Source of the DNA: Bos javanicus | Taxonomy: Eukaryota > Chordata > Mammalia > Artiodactyla > Bovidae | Length of the DNA stretch: 64,000 nucleotides | Direction of reading: 5' to 3' | Assembly (NCBI RefSeq): GCF_032452875.1 | Contig: NC_083885.1 | Coordinates: forward strand, 28,871,925 to 28,935,924 | In this document: positions 34,781 through 46,003 of the stretch, one piece after another | Numbering within the stretch: the first letter of the stretch is position 1 | How the letters are laid out: every line of letters starts with the position of its first letter | Position numbers and translations under genes: made by a program | The notes under the pieces: generated by a model | The model's input: only the letters and a program-made list of their open reading frames with translations | Databases searched by the model: none | Told to the model about the DNA's origin: nothing

Positions 34781-35844
34781 TAGCCTATAGTCTTTAAGTC
34801 CATAAGACTACAGACTCTTTGAGATTTAATTATTATCTTAGTTTTCTTTGTTTTGATTAAATATCAGTTAATTTAATTAAACCTAAAGGGAGAGAATCAG
34901 ATATTTATGGGATAAGGAAAATTCTAGAATTCTGGAAATTAAATTTTCTCTCTGGTGGGAAAAAATGATGGAATAAAAAAAAAAATGAAAAGTAAGTAAA
35001 GATGCTGTAATTGTTAAGTGTGGCCTACTTTTAGAGTCTTTGCTTTATAAGGGGTTGGAAATCTTTCAAGAGAAATGTTTAGAACTGTGAATTATTCAGA
35101 TTTTTTTTTTCTTATCCCCCATGTCATATAGTAATTTGCTTCTTAAAATATTTATGCATAAACTTTTTATCAATTTAAAGTTACCCTTTTCCTCTTGTAA
35201 ATAAACTTAGAGAAAGAATGTTTATATGAATCCAGTAAGTCCTGGGGACATCTCTATAGAATAATAGTTTATTTTAAGCACTGAATATTTTTTATATAAA
35301 TCTAAATTCAGACATTAGCCTATCAATTTTCTACTGGATTTTATTTTAGTTTAGTAGTGTCCAATTAAATCCCAGTGAAATGTAATGTGTTTCTATTAAG
35401 TTAATTAATTATCATATCCATCAATAGCCTTCATTAATTGTAGGCACTTTCAATAAACTTGATTAAATCACTTTATTGCTAATTCCTTTTCATAAATTTC
35501 AGTCAGTTTCCAGTTCGTTCAATATGTATGCCTAAAATCAGTCATCATGTATAGTATCTGCTGGGGGTGGGTGTCTGTTGCCCTTATTGAGCTGAGATGG
35601 GAACAAATCTATCTCATTTAAGTCAGTGTGAAACAGTACAATGCACAGACCCCATAAAATTCAATACTTCTATACTAAGCATCACTGCTGACTTTCAGTT
35701 GCTAAAAATGTTAAAAATAATTCTAATTCAGCATGACCCAGTATTTCTTTGTAATTCTGTCAACTCTCAGAACCTGTTACAAGCCCTGTCTTTGGAATTA
35801 TTCATTTTCCATGGATAATGTTTTCGAACATGAGGAGCAGCACT
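34781..35844. other. No gene seen; AT-rich
   Basis: Very AT-rich with A and T tracts (34975-34985, 35101-35110). No exon or recognised transposon. Confidence 0.5.
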
Positions 35845-36070
35845 GAGTCACAGTGATGAGAAAGGGCTCTGAAGTCAAACTGCCTTGCTTTAGATCCTGC
35901 CAGTTCTTAATGATGCTACTATGGTTGGGCACACTACCTAACCTTCTGTGCCCCAGGTTTCTGCTGCAATAAGAATACTACCTAGCATTTTGTATTGTTG
36001 ACTAGATTAAAACATTTTGAAGTATGTGTGACCCACAGGAGTTTCTCAGTTTTAGTTGCTGTTATCACCA
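35845..36070 (+). repeat. MIR SINE, near full length
   Basis: Follows MIR from the tRNA-like start (cacagtgatgagaaagggct) through tctgaagtcaaactgccttg (35869), ttctgctgcaataagaatac (35959) to gtgacccacaggagtttctc (36027). Confidence 0.78.
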
Positions 36071-36169
36071 TAGTTTATGATGTTGAAAATAAGCATTTTA
36101 TGTAACAACCATGTGACAGACTGTTCTTTTGTGATTTATATCAACCTATCATTCCTTACATAGAGAAAC

Positions 36170-36315
36170 CTTGTAAATGAGATACACTTTGCTTTGAGGC
36201 TCAGAGGATCAGTTGATAAAGTTCCTGATGTTATTCAGTGATAAAGATAGATTTGAACCAGGCCCATTTAAATCAGAACCTAGCCTGCTTCCATAGTGTT
36301 GTGCTGCCTTCCACT
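36170..36315 (-). repeat. MIR SINE, antisense
   Basis: Reverse MIR order: ttgaggctcagaggatcagt (36194), gtgataaagatagatttgaa (36238), aatcagaacctagcctgctt (36271). It lies 100 bp from the sense MIR. Confidence 0.68.
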
Positions 36316-36389
36316 ATTGGAGTTTTCCTTTGCAGGGAAGATTTTTATTGTAAAACCTTACTACTAGGTTTTATTTATATTCTAGGACA

Positions 36390-36500
36390 AAAAAAGGATA
36401 GATATATAGATGATCCAGATACAGATATAGATAAAGGTATAGATGGCAGGCATAGAGACAGATGCAGAGACAGAGATTGAGATGATAGAAATAGAGATCT
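36390..36500. repeat. Degenerate GATA/GACA-type tract
   Basis: Purine-rich strand with repeated agatatagat, acagatatag and agagacagag units. The open frames on both strands here reflect the tetranucleotide texture, not a protein. Confidence 0.75.
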
Positions 36501-36600
36501 GGGTCATTGTTTTTATTATGCTATACTGAGAAATAATGGTTTTGGAAAAAGAGGAAGGGAGCCTCATAGAACTCTCTCCATCATTAAGATTAGTGGGACA

Positions 36601-36730
36601 GAAAATTCCCTGGAAGTCCAGTGGTTAGGATTCTCTTCCTTCACTGCCTAGGATATGGGTTCTATCCCTGATCCGGGAACTAAGATACCCCAAGCGGCAT
36701 GGTGCAGCCGAAAAATAAAATAAATAAATA
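36601..36730 (+). repeat. CHR-type SINE with target duplication
   Basis: Starts gaaaattccctggaagtcca, has tctatccctgatccgggaac and an A-rich (aaat)n tail. The 15-bp duplication with one mismatch is aagattagtgggaca at 36586-36600 and aagattagggggaca at 36731-36745. Confidence 0.92.
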
Positions 36731-36745
36731 AAGATTAGGGGGACA

Positions 36746-37396
36746 ACATAACTTTCTAATAGCTTCACTTTCAAAGTGTCCTTAGGAAGATCTAAGTTAG
36801 ATAAATCAATATGACAAAATTTGGATAGAATAAAATATGTGCAATTTTATAAAAATATATTTAGAGTCTGCCAGCTTTTCATGAGCTGTCACGAATGTAT
36901 AGACCATACTAACTGTTTACCTGCAGGTATATCTGCCTTCATCAGTGATTAAAATACATTTGTAAACTGGAGACAATAGTTGAGGTCAAAGGAGAAAAAA
37001 TAGAATGGCATAGTCTACCAAGTTTGGACGAGTGTCAGAGATTTAATGAGTTCAAAGTCCCTAAACAAAGTGAGGTAAGGACCAAGAAAGTAAAGTACAA
37101 AAACAAATCTATGTCCTGATGTAGGGCTGCAAGTAGGCTGCGGAGGCAGGTACTGAATACTTGGTGGGAGTGAGTATGAAGTCTGAATAAACTGGGAATC
37201 AAGTAAGGAGAATCCTAGGGTAGGTTTTTAATAATTTTGTTCATCCTGTAGTTTTCTATCACCTATTTTTAGACAATGATGTGATAGGAAGCTATGTCCT
37301 GAGATCTTAAAATTAGAATCACTGCAGTCACAGGGAAATCAAGGCAGCTCCTTAGTCTCTGCAAACTTTAATTGATAGCAAGTGAAGTTTGTCACC
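36746..37396. other. No gene seen
   Basis: No recognised repeat or exon. 37030-37240 is slightly GC-richer without coding signal. Confidence 0.5.
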
Positions 37397-37655
37397 TCTG
37401 CTGCTGCTGCTTAAGTCGCTTCAATCGTGTCCGACTTTGTGCGACCCCACAGACGGCAGCCCACCAGGCTCTGCCGTCCCTGGGATTCTCCAGGCAAGAA
37501 CACTGGAGTGGGTTGTCATTTTCTTCTCCAATGCATGAAAGTGAAAAGTGAAAGTGAAGTCGCTCAGTAAGTGTCCGACTCTTTGTGACCCCATGGACTA
37601 CAGCCTACCAGACTCCTCCGTCCATGGGATTTTCCAGCCAAGAGTACTGGAGTGG
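37397..37655 (-). repeat. BOV-A2 SINE, antisense
   Basis: Two BovA monomers read in reverse: the (ctg)n tail at 37397-37409, first unit with gggattctccaggcaagaac, linker tgaaagtgaaaagtgaaagt (37537) and second unit ending agagtactggagtgg. The 5' end is slightly truncated. Confidence 0.95.
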
Positions 37656-37916
37656 TAAGTACTTAATGAAGATTTATTGGCTACTCAGATAAAGGTGATG
37701 GATGGACAATCATAAGTTTCTGTTACTATTAGACTCAGTTAAAAAATGGGCAGTTTAGTCCTCATTTTAAAAAAATGCATAGGTCTGTTTCCTCACAGTC
37801 AGTATGCATAAATAGGTAAATAGGTGTCATTTGACAACTTCTCTGGAGATATAAACAAAATGCTTGCATTACATGTAAACAAAGTCTTTTTAAAAAATTA
37901 TTCTGGGTGTTTTAGT

Positions 37917-37970
37917 ACATTGATAAATGGCTGTTTATTACTGAAGATTAGGATGTTTTGGGGAATATAT
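37917..37970. repeat. Left copy of a long direct repeat flanking a Bov-tA
   Basis: acattgataaatgg, then tgaagattaggatgtttt and gaatatat. It recurs at 38158-38209 with a few substitutions and small indels. At about 53 bp it is far longer than normal SINE target duplications (7-20 bp). Confidence 0.85.
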
Positions 37971-38157
37971 ATTGGGCTTCCCTTGTGATTCAGATGGTAA
38001 AGAATCTCCCTTCAATGTTGGAAACCTTGGTTCAATCCATGGATCAGAAAGATCCCCTGAAGAAGGGAATGACAACCCACTCCAGTATTCTTGCCTGGAG
38101 AATTTCATGGACAGAGGAGCCTGGTGGGCTCCAATCCATGGGGTTGCAAAGAGCTGG
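37971..38157 (+). repeat. Bov-tA SINE, 3'-shortened
   Basis: Starts ttgggcttcccttgtgattc and runs to gttgcaaagagctgg. The usual final gacacgactgagcgacttca tail is absent; the sequence passes directly into the right flanking repeat. Confidence 0.93.
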
Positions 38158-38209
38158 ACATTGATAAATGGTTGTTATTGAAGATTTAGGATGTTTTAGG
38201 AAATATATG
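38158..38209. repeat. Right copy of the long direct repeat flanking a Bov-tA
   Basis: acattgataaatgg, then tgaagatttaggatgtttt and aaatatatg. See the left copy at 37917-37970. The divergence between the copies is similar to that of an old SINE insertion. Confidence 0.85.
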
Positions 38210-38212
38210 TTA

Positions 38213-38616
38213 GGAATTTAAATAGCAATAACATGTCAACACGTTTAAAAAATGATAATTACAATTTGCTATTATAATGTTAGCTTTAAAGTGTTTGTAA
38301 GAACATAAAAATGTCCAGCCAATTAGGAAGAAAAGGTAAGATAAACAAATCTAAAATAATAAGAGAACACAAAATCCAAAATCCTAAAGTAAACATCTTT
38401 AGCATGCTACAAACATAGTCATTTTTTTGTGTGTGAGGCTCTGTTTCCTTTTTAACAATTAAAAAGTCATAGTAGTTTTCCCTCTAAAATTATCTTTGCT
38501 TGCCTAGAAATATAAAGTGTCTTGAGCAAAGTTAAAATAGTAGACAAGATAAGCACATCTTGAGTAGGTCACCTTGACTGGCATTGAAATAGTCAGACTA
38601 GTGTTTTTTTTTTTTA
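38213..38616. other. No gene seen
   Basis: AT-rich; no exon or recognised transposon. A T tract at 38605-38616 adjoins the next L1 tail. Confidence 0.5.
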
Positions 38617-38724
38617 AAGGAACACATGTATACCTGTGGTGGATTCATTTTGATATTTGGCAAAACTAATACAATTATGTAAAGTTTAAAAATAAAATAA
38701 AATTAATTAAAAAAAAATAAAGAT
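38617..38724 (+). mobile_element. Very short L1 3' tail
   Basis: Only the last 100 bp of ruminant L1: ggaacacatgtatacctgtg, tggattcattttgatatttg, then taaaaataaaataaaa and A-rich sequence. Confidence 0.88.
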
Positions 38725-39189
38725 AAGGAGTAGTTTATGAAAGTGACAACTGTAGGCCAAATCAGAACGAGACATTTTATTTTTTATCCTTATTTGTAAC
38801 TTAAGTTGCAATGCAGAGTAGCTTTTTTTTTTTCCCCCCAGCAGAAAAGTATAAATGAGGTGATTATTTTCTCCAGTTCTTTTCCCTGTTTACCTCCATG
38901 AACCATGACTTTTTCTCCAATATTCCATGATTTTGACTGCTGTAATATGGCAATACCATTAGAAAATAAGAGCTCTAAGATTGGATCAAACCAGTATGGT
39001 AAACCATGTATAGGGGAAGTGGCATTTGTTTTCTTCTAAAAAAAGTCTAGTTTGTATTCCTAAAATCATGCAAAGTATCTTCTGAGTCAACTTAAAGACC
39101 AAACAGAAAATTGGAAAATAAGTAATAAAGTGTTGATAGGTAGAGTTGAGAGGAGAGGTGGGCTGAGGGCAGAGGTGAAGAGTAAGGCT
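38725..39189. other. No gene seen
   Basis: No exon or recognised repeat; a T/C tract at 38823-38840. Confidence 0.5.
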
Positions 39190-39440
39190 ACGGGGGGATG
39201 GGATGACCTGGTAGATTGGGATTGACATATATACACAATTATGTAGAAAATAGATAACTAATAAGAACCTACTGTATAGCACAAAGAATTCTATATAGTG
39301 CTCTGTGGTGACCTAAATGGGAAGGAAATCCAAAAGAGAGGGGATATATGTGAACATACAGTTGATTCATTTTGCTGTACAATAGAAACTAACACAACAT
39401 TGTAAGGCAACAGTACTCCAATAAAAATTAATTTAATAAA
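39190..39440 (+). mobile_element. L1 3' UTR fragment, older artiodactyl type
   Basis: gattgacatatatacacaat, gataactaataagaacctac, ctctgtggtgacctaaatgg, a gattcattttgctgtacaat block and ctccaataaaaattaa. It is the same family as the fragments at 42.0, 48.7 and 57.7 kb, distinct from the 24.8 kb type. Confidence 0.85.
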
Positions 39441-41739
39441 GAAGACTGTTGGAGGACTCATGAAACAGCACTAGTCTGTGCTGTGAAGTCAAACCAGTGC
39501 CCTGTAGGAGCTGCCCCAAACTACACAAATTGCAGCCATTTAAAGAACAAAGAACAATTCAAGAAGGTAGAAGGAAAATACATATGAGATAGGTATGAGA
39601 AGAAGAAATTTAAGATAGTCATGGAAGAATTAGCTATCGTGAATTCATTTCTTATCCTTCTACTGCATATGCTGGTAATAATACCTTGTGTGAGATTAAT
39701 TCTTACACCTCTGCTGAGATTCACTAATCCTGTACTGCTCTGGTATTTTAAAACTAGGTTTCTCTGCAAAAAGATTTTGGCTCAGTTGCTAAATGCATAC
39801 CATTTTACATTAGAAGCAGTGTAAATAATTCAAGTATCTTTAGTATACCTGTCAGAAGAATGAAGAAGATTTGAAATTTATGTGTACATAAATGAGTGAG
39901 GGTGGTAGGTAAGAAGACAAGGTCTCTGATCCCTGGATTCTGTCTTGGCATATGATAGCTGTGTAGGGCCAATATTTCCCATTATAAGACAGAAATGAAT
40001 CCATATTGATCTCTAATCTCTCTTGAGCATACTTTGGAAAAATGATATTTATTCACAGAGGAGGTACCATTCACTCTAATAATTTGTTTCAGATGAAAAA
40101 TGAGCATGGCATCAAATTATACTAAGCTCTGGGACAAATGCAATTGTTTTATTTTCTCTTTTTTTTCTTAGCCAGGATGAATATTGTTATTTAGAACTCT
40201 ATTATCCCTCATATTTGGATAAAACCTATGGCATCTTCTATAAAGTAGTTACGCCTAATACAAACAATCTATATCTGTGCTGTCTGACTCTTCCACTGAA
40301 ATAAAAATGCAAGAGTTTTGTAATATATATATCTCCCCCCATACCATGGGATTCATACAGTAAGATAACAATCAATGTCTTTTTAATGAATGCTTGAAAA
40401 ATTCTGTTCAACTATCAGGAAAACAGGCGTTCCTACACAAATTCTATTGGCTTAATTAATTCAATTGCATATATCTTTTACTGTGAGCCAATTCAAATCT
40501 CTTTTGGAAGAATGTAGAGTATAAATTATAAATTAATGAAAATTATAGTGATTTATGGATTCATGTTCTCATAGAAGACCAAATGTTCTACATTTTTAAT
40601 CAGCTCTATGATCCCAAGGACTAATAATCTGAGATTTCTGTTTATACTGTGTTCACTTACTGAGGTGGTTCAAGCAGAAAACAGCATTGAGGTCATTGTC
40701 ACTAACACCAATGTTTCATCTGACTATAGATGTCCTTTGGCTTCTGTTAAACTTTTGAACTTACTGTACAAAAAAAAAAAAAAGGAAAATTGTGAGTATA
40801 ATCTGGGCATAAATTCCAAATTTTGACCCAAGGAACTAAACTGACTGCAGTTTTTATTAGATAATGCTCAAACATTTTCCCTTGTTAATTCATCAAAATG
40901 CAGATTTGTTTCTCAAATACTGACTAATTTTTATATTCACATTAAATTTGCAGAGACATTTAATCCATATGCTTCTTACTGTAGCTCATCATTTTGTAGG
41001 CGAGAACAGGTCTAAGATCGGGACTATTTTTTGACTAACACACTTTGAGTGTTTTTAATTAACATTTAAAACTTTTTTAAGGCAGGAAGTTATGTTTGAC
41101 AAAGTGAAGGCCAAACACCAAAAGGTTAGTGTTTTGTCTAGAACTCAGCATACATGAATCTTAAATGAATTTTAAACCTGGCTAAAATAAGCTTTCTCGC
41201 TCCTTGAAAAACGTGATAAGGGAATAAAAATTTTTGCCTTTAAGAAATTTATGAGTATTTAATACTAGCTTGTGATCTAGGAAAGGTAGATGGAGAGGAA
41301 TCAGTGATAAAGAAAATAAATGATTATATACTAATAAGTACCAGCAGGCCCATGTACACATGTGTAATTTCTTTTGTTTTTGAGGAATTCAGTAATTTGG
41401 ATCCATGATTTTTCTCACTCAAAGTTAAATTTAAAATGTGCCTTGAAACTGCCTACCCGTGAGAAGTCTGGTAGTATCTATCTAGACATTATCTCTGTGT
41501 GTGTTTGTAAAGGGTAGGGAGAGGCTTCTGTTGTCATGCCTAATGTTGGGAAGGGATGAACTTTTGGTCTGATAATACTCTGACACAATGAAGACTGTTT
41601 AGCAGGACATGTTTATAAGGAGTAAAGAACATACAGGAAATCAGGAAGAAGGAAAGCATAAAGTGTTGGTCAACAACGACAAAAAAAAGGAAACTGAAGG
41701 AGAATCAGAGGTTTGACAAGCAGAAATAATTGAAACTTC
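39441..41739. other. No gene seen; 2.3 kb without a recognised repeat
   Basis: No convincing exon or transposon. A poly-A of 13-14 lies at 40770-40783 within a 72-codon frame that opens with a hydrophobic stretch, but nothing else supports a gene. Confidence 0.5.
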
Positions 41740-42600
41740 TGTGGTAGCCAGCTGCCAAAACACTCTCCAGTAATTCTTGTTTCCTAGTAGCTACGCTTTT
41801 GTATACCTGCACACACAGAACCAAGACTGACCTAGGGACCAATAAAATACAGCAGGAGTGATAGTGTGTCATTTCTGAGGCAGGGCCTTGGAAGGTATTG
41901 TAGCTATTGCCCAGGTCTCTTGAATTTCTCCTTCTGGAGGAATTCAGCCATCATGTCATGAGATTTGTAGAGAAGTGATTGGACCTAGAAACTGTCATAC
42001 AGAGCAGAGTAAGTCAGAAAGAGAAAAATGAATATTGTTTATTAATGCATATATATGGAATCTCAACCAATAGTACAGATGAACTTATTTGCAGAGCAGA
42101 AATAGACACACAAACATAGAAAGCAAACCGATGGATACTAAAGGGGAAGTGGGTGGAATGAATTGAGAGATTGAGACTGACATATATACCCAACTATGTA
42201 TAAAATAGATAACTAATGAGAACCTACTTCATAGCACAGGGAGCACTGTCTTGCTCTGTGTTGACCTAAATGGGAAGGAAATCCAAAAATGAGGGGATAT
42301 AGGATTACCTATAGCTGATTCACTTTGGTGTACCACAGAAACTAATTCAACAGTGTAAAGTAGCTATACTCTTCAAAATAAAAAAAGTTCCACATGGAGA
42401 AGAACTGAGGCTCTGGTCAACAAGCCAGGGCAACCTTGCCTGTGTGTGAATGACCTTGGAATTAGCCTCTCCAGGCCCAGAAAGGCTTTCAGGTGACTGC
42501 AGTCCTAGTCAACATCTGACTGTAATTTCGTTGAGATCCCAAACAAAACCACCCAGCCAAGCTCCCCAATTCTGGACCTGCAGAAACAATACTAATCATT
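41740..42600 (+). repeat. Ancient mammalian repeat, split by an L1 tail
   Basis: The parts at 41740-41985 and 42390-42600 read as one old interspersed repeat (blocks gaccaataaaatacagcagg, cttgaatttctccttctgg; then caggtgactgcagtcctagt, caaaaccacccagccaagct, ctggacctgcagaaacaata). I recognise the pattern but cannot name the family with certainty. Confidence 0.4.
41988..42385 (+). mobile_element. L1 3' UTR fragment, older artiodactyl type
   Basis: gacctagaaactgtcataca, gagtaagtcagaaagagaaa, taatgcatatatatggaatc, gataactaatgagaacctac, ctgattcactttggtgtacc and an A-rich end. It is inserted within the ancient repeat above. Confidence 0.9.
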
Positions 42601-42638
42601 TGAAGTCATTGAGTGTTGAGTGATTGATTACATAGCTG

Positions 42639-42909
42639 GTGCTGCTGCTAAGTCGCTTCAGTCGTGTCCGACTCTGTGCGACCCCATAGACGGCAGCCCA
42701 CCAGGCTCCCCCGTCCCTGGGATTCTCCAGGCAAGAACACTGGAGTGGGTTGCCATTTTCTTCTCCAATGCATGAAAGTGAAAAGTGAAAGTGAAGTCGC
42801 TCAGTCGTGTCTGACTCTTTGCCACCCCATGGACTGCAGCCTACCAGGCTCCTCCACCCATGGAATTTTCCAGGCAAGAGTACTGGAGTGGGGTGCCATT
42901 GCCTTCTCC
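42639..42909 (-). repeat. BOV-A2 SINE, antisense, perfect target duplication
   Basis: Full two-monomer form with a gtgctgctgct tail at the left and gccattgccttctcc at the right. A perfect 13-bp duplication gattacatagctg is at 42626-42638 and 42910-42922. Confidence 0.97.
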
Positions 42910-43054
42910 GATTACATAGCTGCAGAAAAATAAAAGAATAGAAACAGTTAATTCAGGAAATAAAATATATTCATACAACCATCAAATATGTATTGAAAGC
43001 CAGGTACTTTGAGGTTTTAATGGAGAAAAGATTGATATAGGCCAGACTTAGAAA

Positions 43055-43332
43055 TGGAGAAGGCAATAGCATCCCACTCCAGTACTCTTGCCTGGAAAAT
43101 CCCATGGATGGAGGAGCCTGGTAGGCTGCAGTCCATGGGGTCCCTAGGAGTCGGACACAACTGAGTGACTTCACTTTGACTTTTCACTTTCATGCATTGG
43201 AGGAGGAAATGGCAATCCACTCCAGTGTTCTTGCCTGGAGAATCCCATGGTCAGAGGAGCCTGGTGGGCTGCCATCTATGGGGTTGCACACAGTCGGACA
43301 CGACCGAAGCAGCATAGCAGCAGCAGCAGCAG
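43055..43332 (+). repeat. BOV-A2 SINE, sense, perfect target duplication
   Basis: Full two-monomer form from ggagaaggcaatagcatccc to an (agc)n tail at 43316-43332. The perfect 12-bp duplication cagacttagaaa is at 43043-43054 and 43333-43344. It is inverted relative to the copy 145 bp to the left. Confidence 0.97.
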
Positions 43333-43663
43333 CAGACTTAGAAAACTTATATTCCAATGAAGGTAGATCCTTTATCAGTGTTTTAAAAGCATTTTGGATG
43401 TTAACAAATTTGTAAGACAGTAAATATGAATAAAGACATTCCTATGCAGGGAATAATGAACAGCTGAAATTTTTTTTTAAATCAAGGAAATTAATCCTTG
43501 ATTTTTTAAAAAGTGTTCTAAAAAGAGTTTTAAAATGTTTTAAAAAAGAGGAGTTTTTAGAAAAAAAAGGTCATGGCAGCCTATCTGAGGATATGACATT
43601 TATTTATTTGTTTATAGCTGATTGACAGTGTTGGGTTAGTGTCAGGTGTATAGCAAAGTGATT

Positions 43664-43773
43664 CAGAGTTATATACATATATTTATATATATAACTGAAA
43701 TATATATAATATACATACACATATATAATATACATATGTATAACATATGTATGTAACATACATATATATTATA
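43664..43773. repeat. AT-rich tatata/catata tract
   Basis: Alternating tatata, acatat and atgtat units inside the old L1 3' UTR, ending at the MITE. Confidence 0.8.
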
Positions 43774-43852
43774 TTGGGTTGGCCTAAAAGTTTGTTTGCT
43801 TGTTTCCACAAGATATTGTGGAAAAATCCAAAAGAATTTTTTGGCTAACCCA
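43774..43852. mobile_element. Mariner-type MITE, 79 bp
   Basis: Imperfect inverted termini: ttgggttggcctaaaagttt at the left, and ttttttggctaaccca at the right. It is flanked on both sides by TA (43772-43773 and 43853-43854), the mariner/Tc1 target duplication. Too short to code for transposase. The family belongs to the ruminant mariner-derived palindromic elements. Confidence 0.82.
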
Positions 43853-43861
43853 TAGTATCTC

Positions 43862-44045
43862 AAACAAAGAATATGCAGTGCAGGAGACCTTAGGTTCGAT
43901 TCCTGGGTTGGGAAGATCCCCTGGAGAAGGAAATGGAAACTCACTCCAGTATTCTTGCCTGGAGAATTCAATAGTTAGAGAACCCTGGTGGACTATAGCC
44001 CATGGGTTTGCAAAGAGTTGGACCCTACTGAGCTACTAACACACA
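43862..44045 (+). repeat. Bov-tA SINE, 5' end shortened
   Basis: From caaagaatatgcagtgcagg through ggttcgattcctgggttggg and the BovA body to ggaccctactgagctactaa. The first bases of the tRNA head are missing next to the MITE. Confidence 0.92.
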
Positions 44046-44262
44046 ATATATAGAGAATTCAGATTCTTTTCTCTTATAGATTACTATAAAATATGAAGTA
44101 TAATTCTTTGTTCTATACAGTAGGTCCTTGTTGGTTATCTGTTTTATATTTGGTAGTGTATATATTTTAATCTCAAACTCCTGATTTATCCACCTCTTTC
44201 CATTTTGGTAACCATAAGTTTGTTTTCTATGTTTGTGGGTCTATTTCTGTTATGTACATGTA

Positions 44263-45210
44263 AAAATGGATACTATAAAAGTCCTAGAGGAAAACACAGG
44301 CAGAGCATCTTTGACATAAATTACAGCAATGTCTTTCTAGAGCCTTCCCCTAGAGTAATGGATATAAAAACAAAAATAAACAAGTGGGACCTAATTAAAC
44401 CTAAAAGCTTTTTGCACAGTAAGGAAACCATAAACAAAACTAAACAATAACCTACAGAATGGGAGAAAACATTTGTAAACAATGCAAATGGCAAAGGACT
44501 AATCTCTTCCACAATATACAAACAGCTCATACAGTTCAATACAAAAACTAACAACCCAATGAAAACATAGGGAGAAGATCTGAATAGAGAGTTCTCCAAA
44601 GAAAATATACAGATGGCCGACATGCATATGAAAAGATGCTAAAGTTGCTAATTATTAGAGAAATGCGAATCACAACTACAATGAGATACTTTTCAAAAAC
44701 AAGAAATGCTGGAGAGGGTGTGGAGAGAAAGGAACTCTCCTGCACTGCTGGTGGGAAGGTAAATTGTTACAGCCACTATGGAGAACAGTATGGAGGATCT
44801 TAAAATAAAATAAAACTACCACGTGACCCTGCAGTCACACTCTTGGGCAAATATCCAGAGAAAAACATGATGCAAAATTATATGTGCACCCCAATTCATT
44901 GCAGTTCTGTTTACAATAGCCAAGACATGGGTGCAACCTAAATGCCCATTCTCTGAGGAATGGATAGACGAGTACGTGGCATGTGGTATATACACAATAA
45001 ACACTACTCAGCCATAAAACCTGAAATAATGCCATTTGCAGCAATGCTGATGGACCAAGAGGCTATCACACTAAGTAAAGTAAGCCAGACAGAGAGACAA
45101 ATATCATATGACATCACCTACAGGTAGAATGTTAGAAAAAAGGATACCAATTAACTTAATCAGAAATAGACCCCCAGGCATAGGAACAAAACATATGAAA
45201 ATGTCATACA
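44263..45210 (+). mobile_element. Old L1 ORF2 end and 3' UTR start: inverted 5' part of the same L1
   Basis: Plus-strand blocks: aaaagtcctagaggaaaaca, gtgggacctaattaaaccta, a aatggcaaaggactaatctc block, gctggagagggtgtggagag, gccaagacatgggtgcaacc, tgagtaagccag-like residues (aagtaaagtaagccagacag) and finally atcagaaatagaccc. This last L1 position is the one at which the antisense part stops at 44262, as expected for twin priming. All frames are broken. Confidence 0.8.
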
Positions 45211-45714
45211 AGTTGGATAAAGAAGGGTGAAAAGGAGCTTGTTTATTTATCACTGGAGGAGGACACAGACCAGTTTAAGCAAAGATTCTGAACTCGTGAA
45301 GAGCTGACTGTATCTAAAGAAAGGAAATTGTTGGAGCATAATAAGTGATGAGGATTATGCACCAAGAAGCTAGGAAGTGTGGCAGGGGCTACATTTTGCA
45401 GGATTTCAGAGAGCATAGTGAGAAGTTAAGATGTTCAAAGGTAATCACTGAGGGTTTTGAGCAGAGGAAGCAAGATTCTTAACAATTCAATTAATGATTG
45501 GCTCAGAAGTACTCATCCTTTACAACAATGATAGTTTCTTCAGGTATTGAGTATGTTTGACAATTAGTCAAGGGGCCATGACTTAGTGTCAGCTCTTGAC
45601 TAATAATAATATTTCTACTTATTGTGAATATATTTAGTCAGTGGACAACTATGAGAAGAGTAAGTTGTGTACACATTTGGGAAGAATTTCTTATGTATAA
45701 ATTTATTATTTTCT
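45211..45714. other. No gene seen
   Basis: Texture at 45290-45480 recalls an ancient interspersed repeat (also seen near 47.2 kb) that I cannot name. No coding evidence. Confidence 0.4.
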
Positions 45715-45725
45715 AGTTTTAGAAA

Positions 45726-45992
45726 GGAGAAGGCAATGGCACCCCACTCCAGTACTCTTGCCTGGAAAATCCCATGGACAGAGGAGCCTGGTAGGCTGCA
45801 GTCCATGGGGTCGCTAAGAGTTGGACACGACTGAGCGACTTCACTTCCATTTTTCCCTTTCAGGCATGGAAGAAGGAAATGGCAACCCACTTGTGTTCTT
45901 GCCTGGAGAATCCCAGGGACAGGGGAGCCTCGTGGGCTGCCATCTGTGGGGTCGCACAGAGTCAGACACGACTGAAGCGACTTAGCAGCAGC
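45726..45992 (+). repeat. BOV-A2 SINE with target duplication
   Basis: Full form from ggagaaggcaatggcacccc to a short (agc)n tail. The 11-bp duplication agttttagaaa is at 45715-45725 and 45993-46003. The frame on the minus strand across this copy is the SINE consensus. Confidence 0.97.
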
Positions 45993-46003
45993 AGTTTTAG
46001 AAA

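Larger units (their letters stand above)
43590..44262 (-). mobile_element. Old L1 3' UTR, antisense: 3' part of a 5'-inverted L1
   Basis: Reverse 3' UTR blocks in order: tttatagctgattgacagtg, tgtatagcaaagtgattcag, then after two insertions ctatacagtaggtccttgtt, ttggttatctgttttatatt, ctttccattttggtaaccat and tttgtgggtctatttctgtt. At 44262 the orientation switches. It is interrupted by a mariner MITE and a Bov-tA. Confidence 0.8.

Noticed and set aside
40608..40826. 72-codon frame with a hydrophobic, signal-peptide-like start and a downstream poly-A
   Set aside because: The lysine run is the A tract translated; no family similarity, no splice sites and no polyadenylation signal in place. Insufficient for a processed gene.
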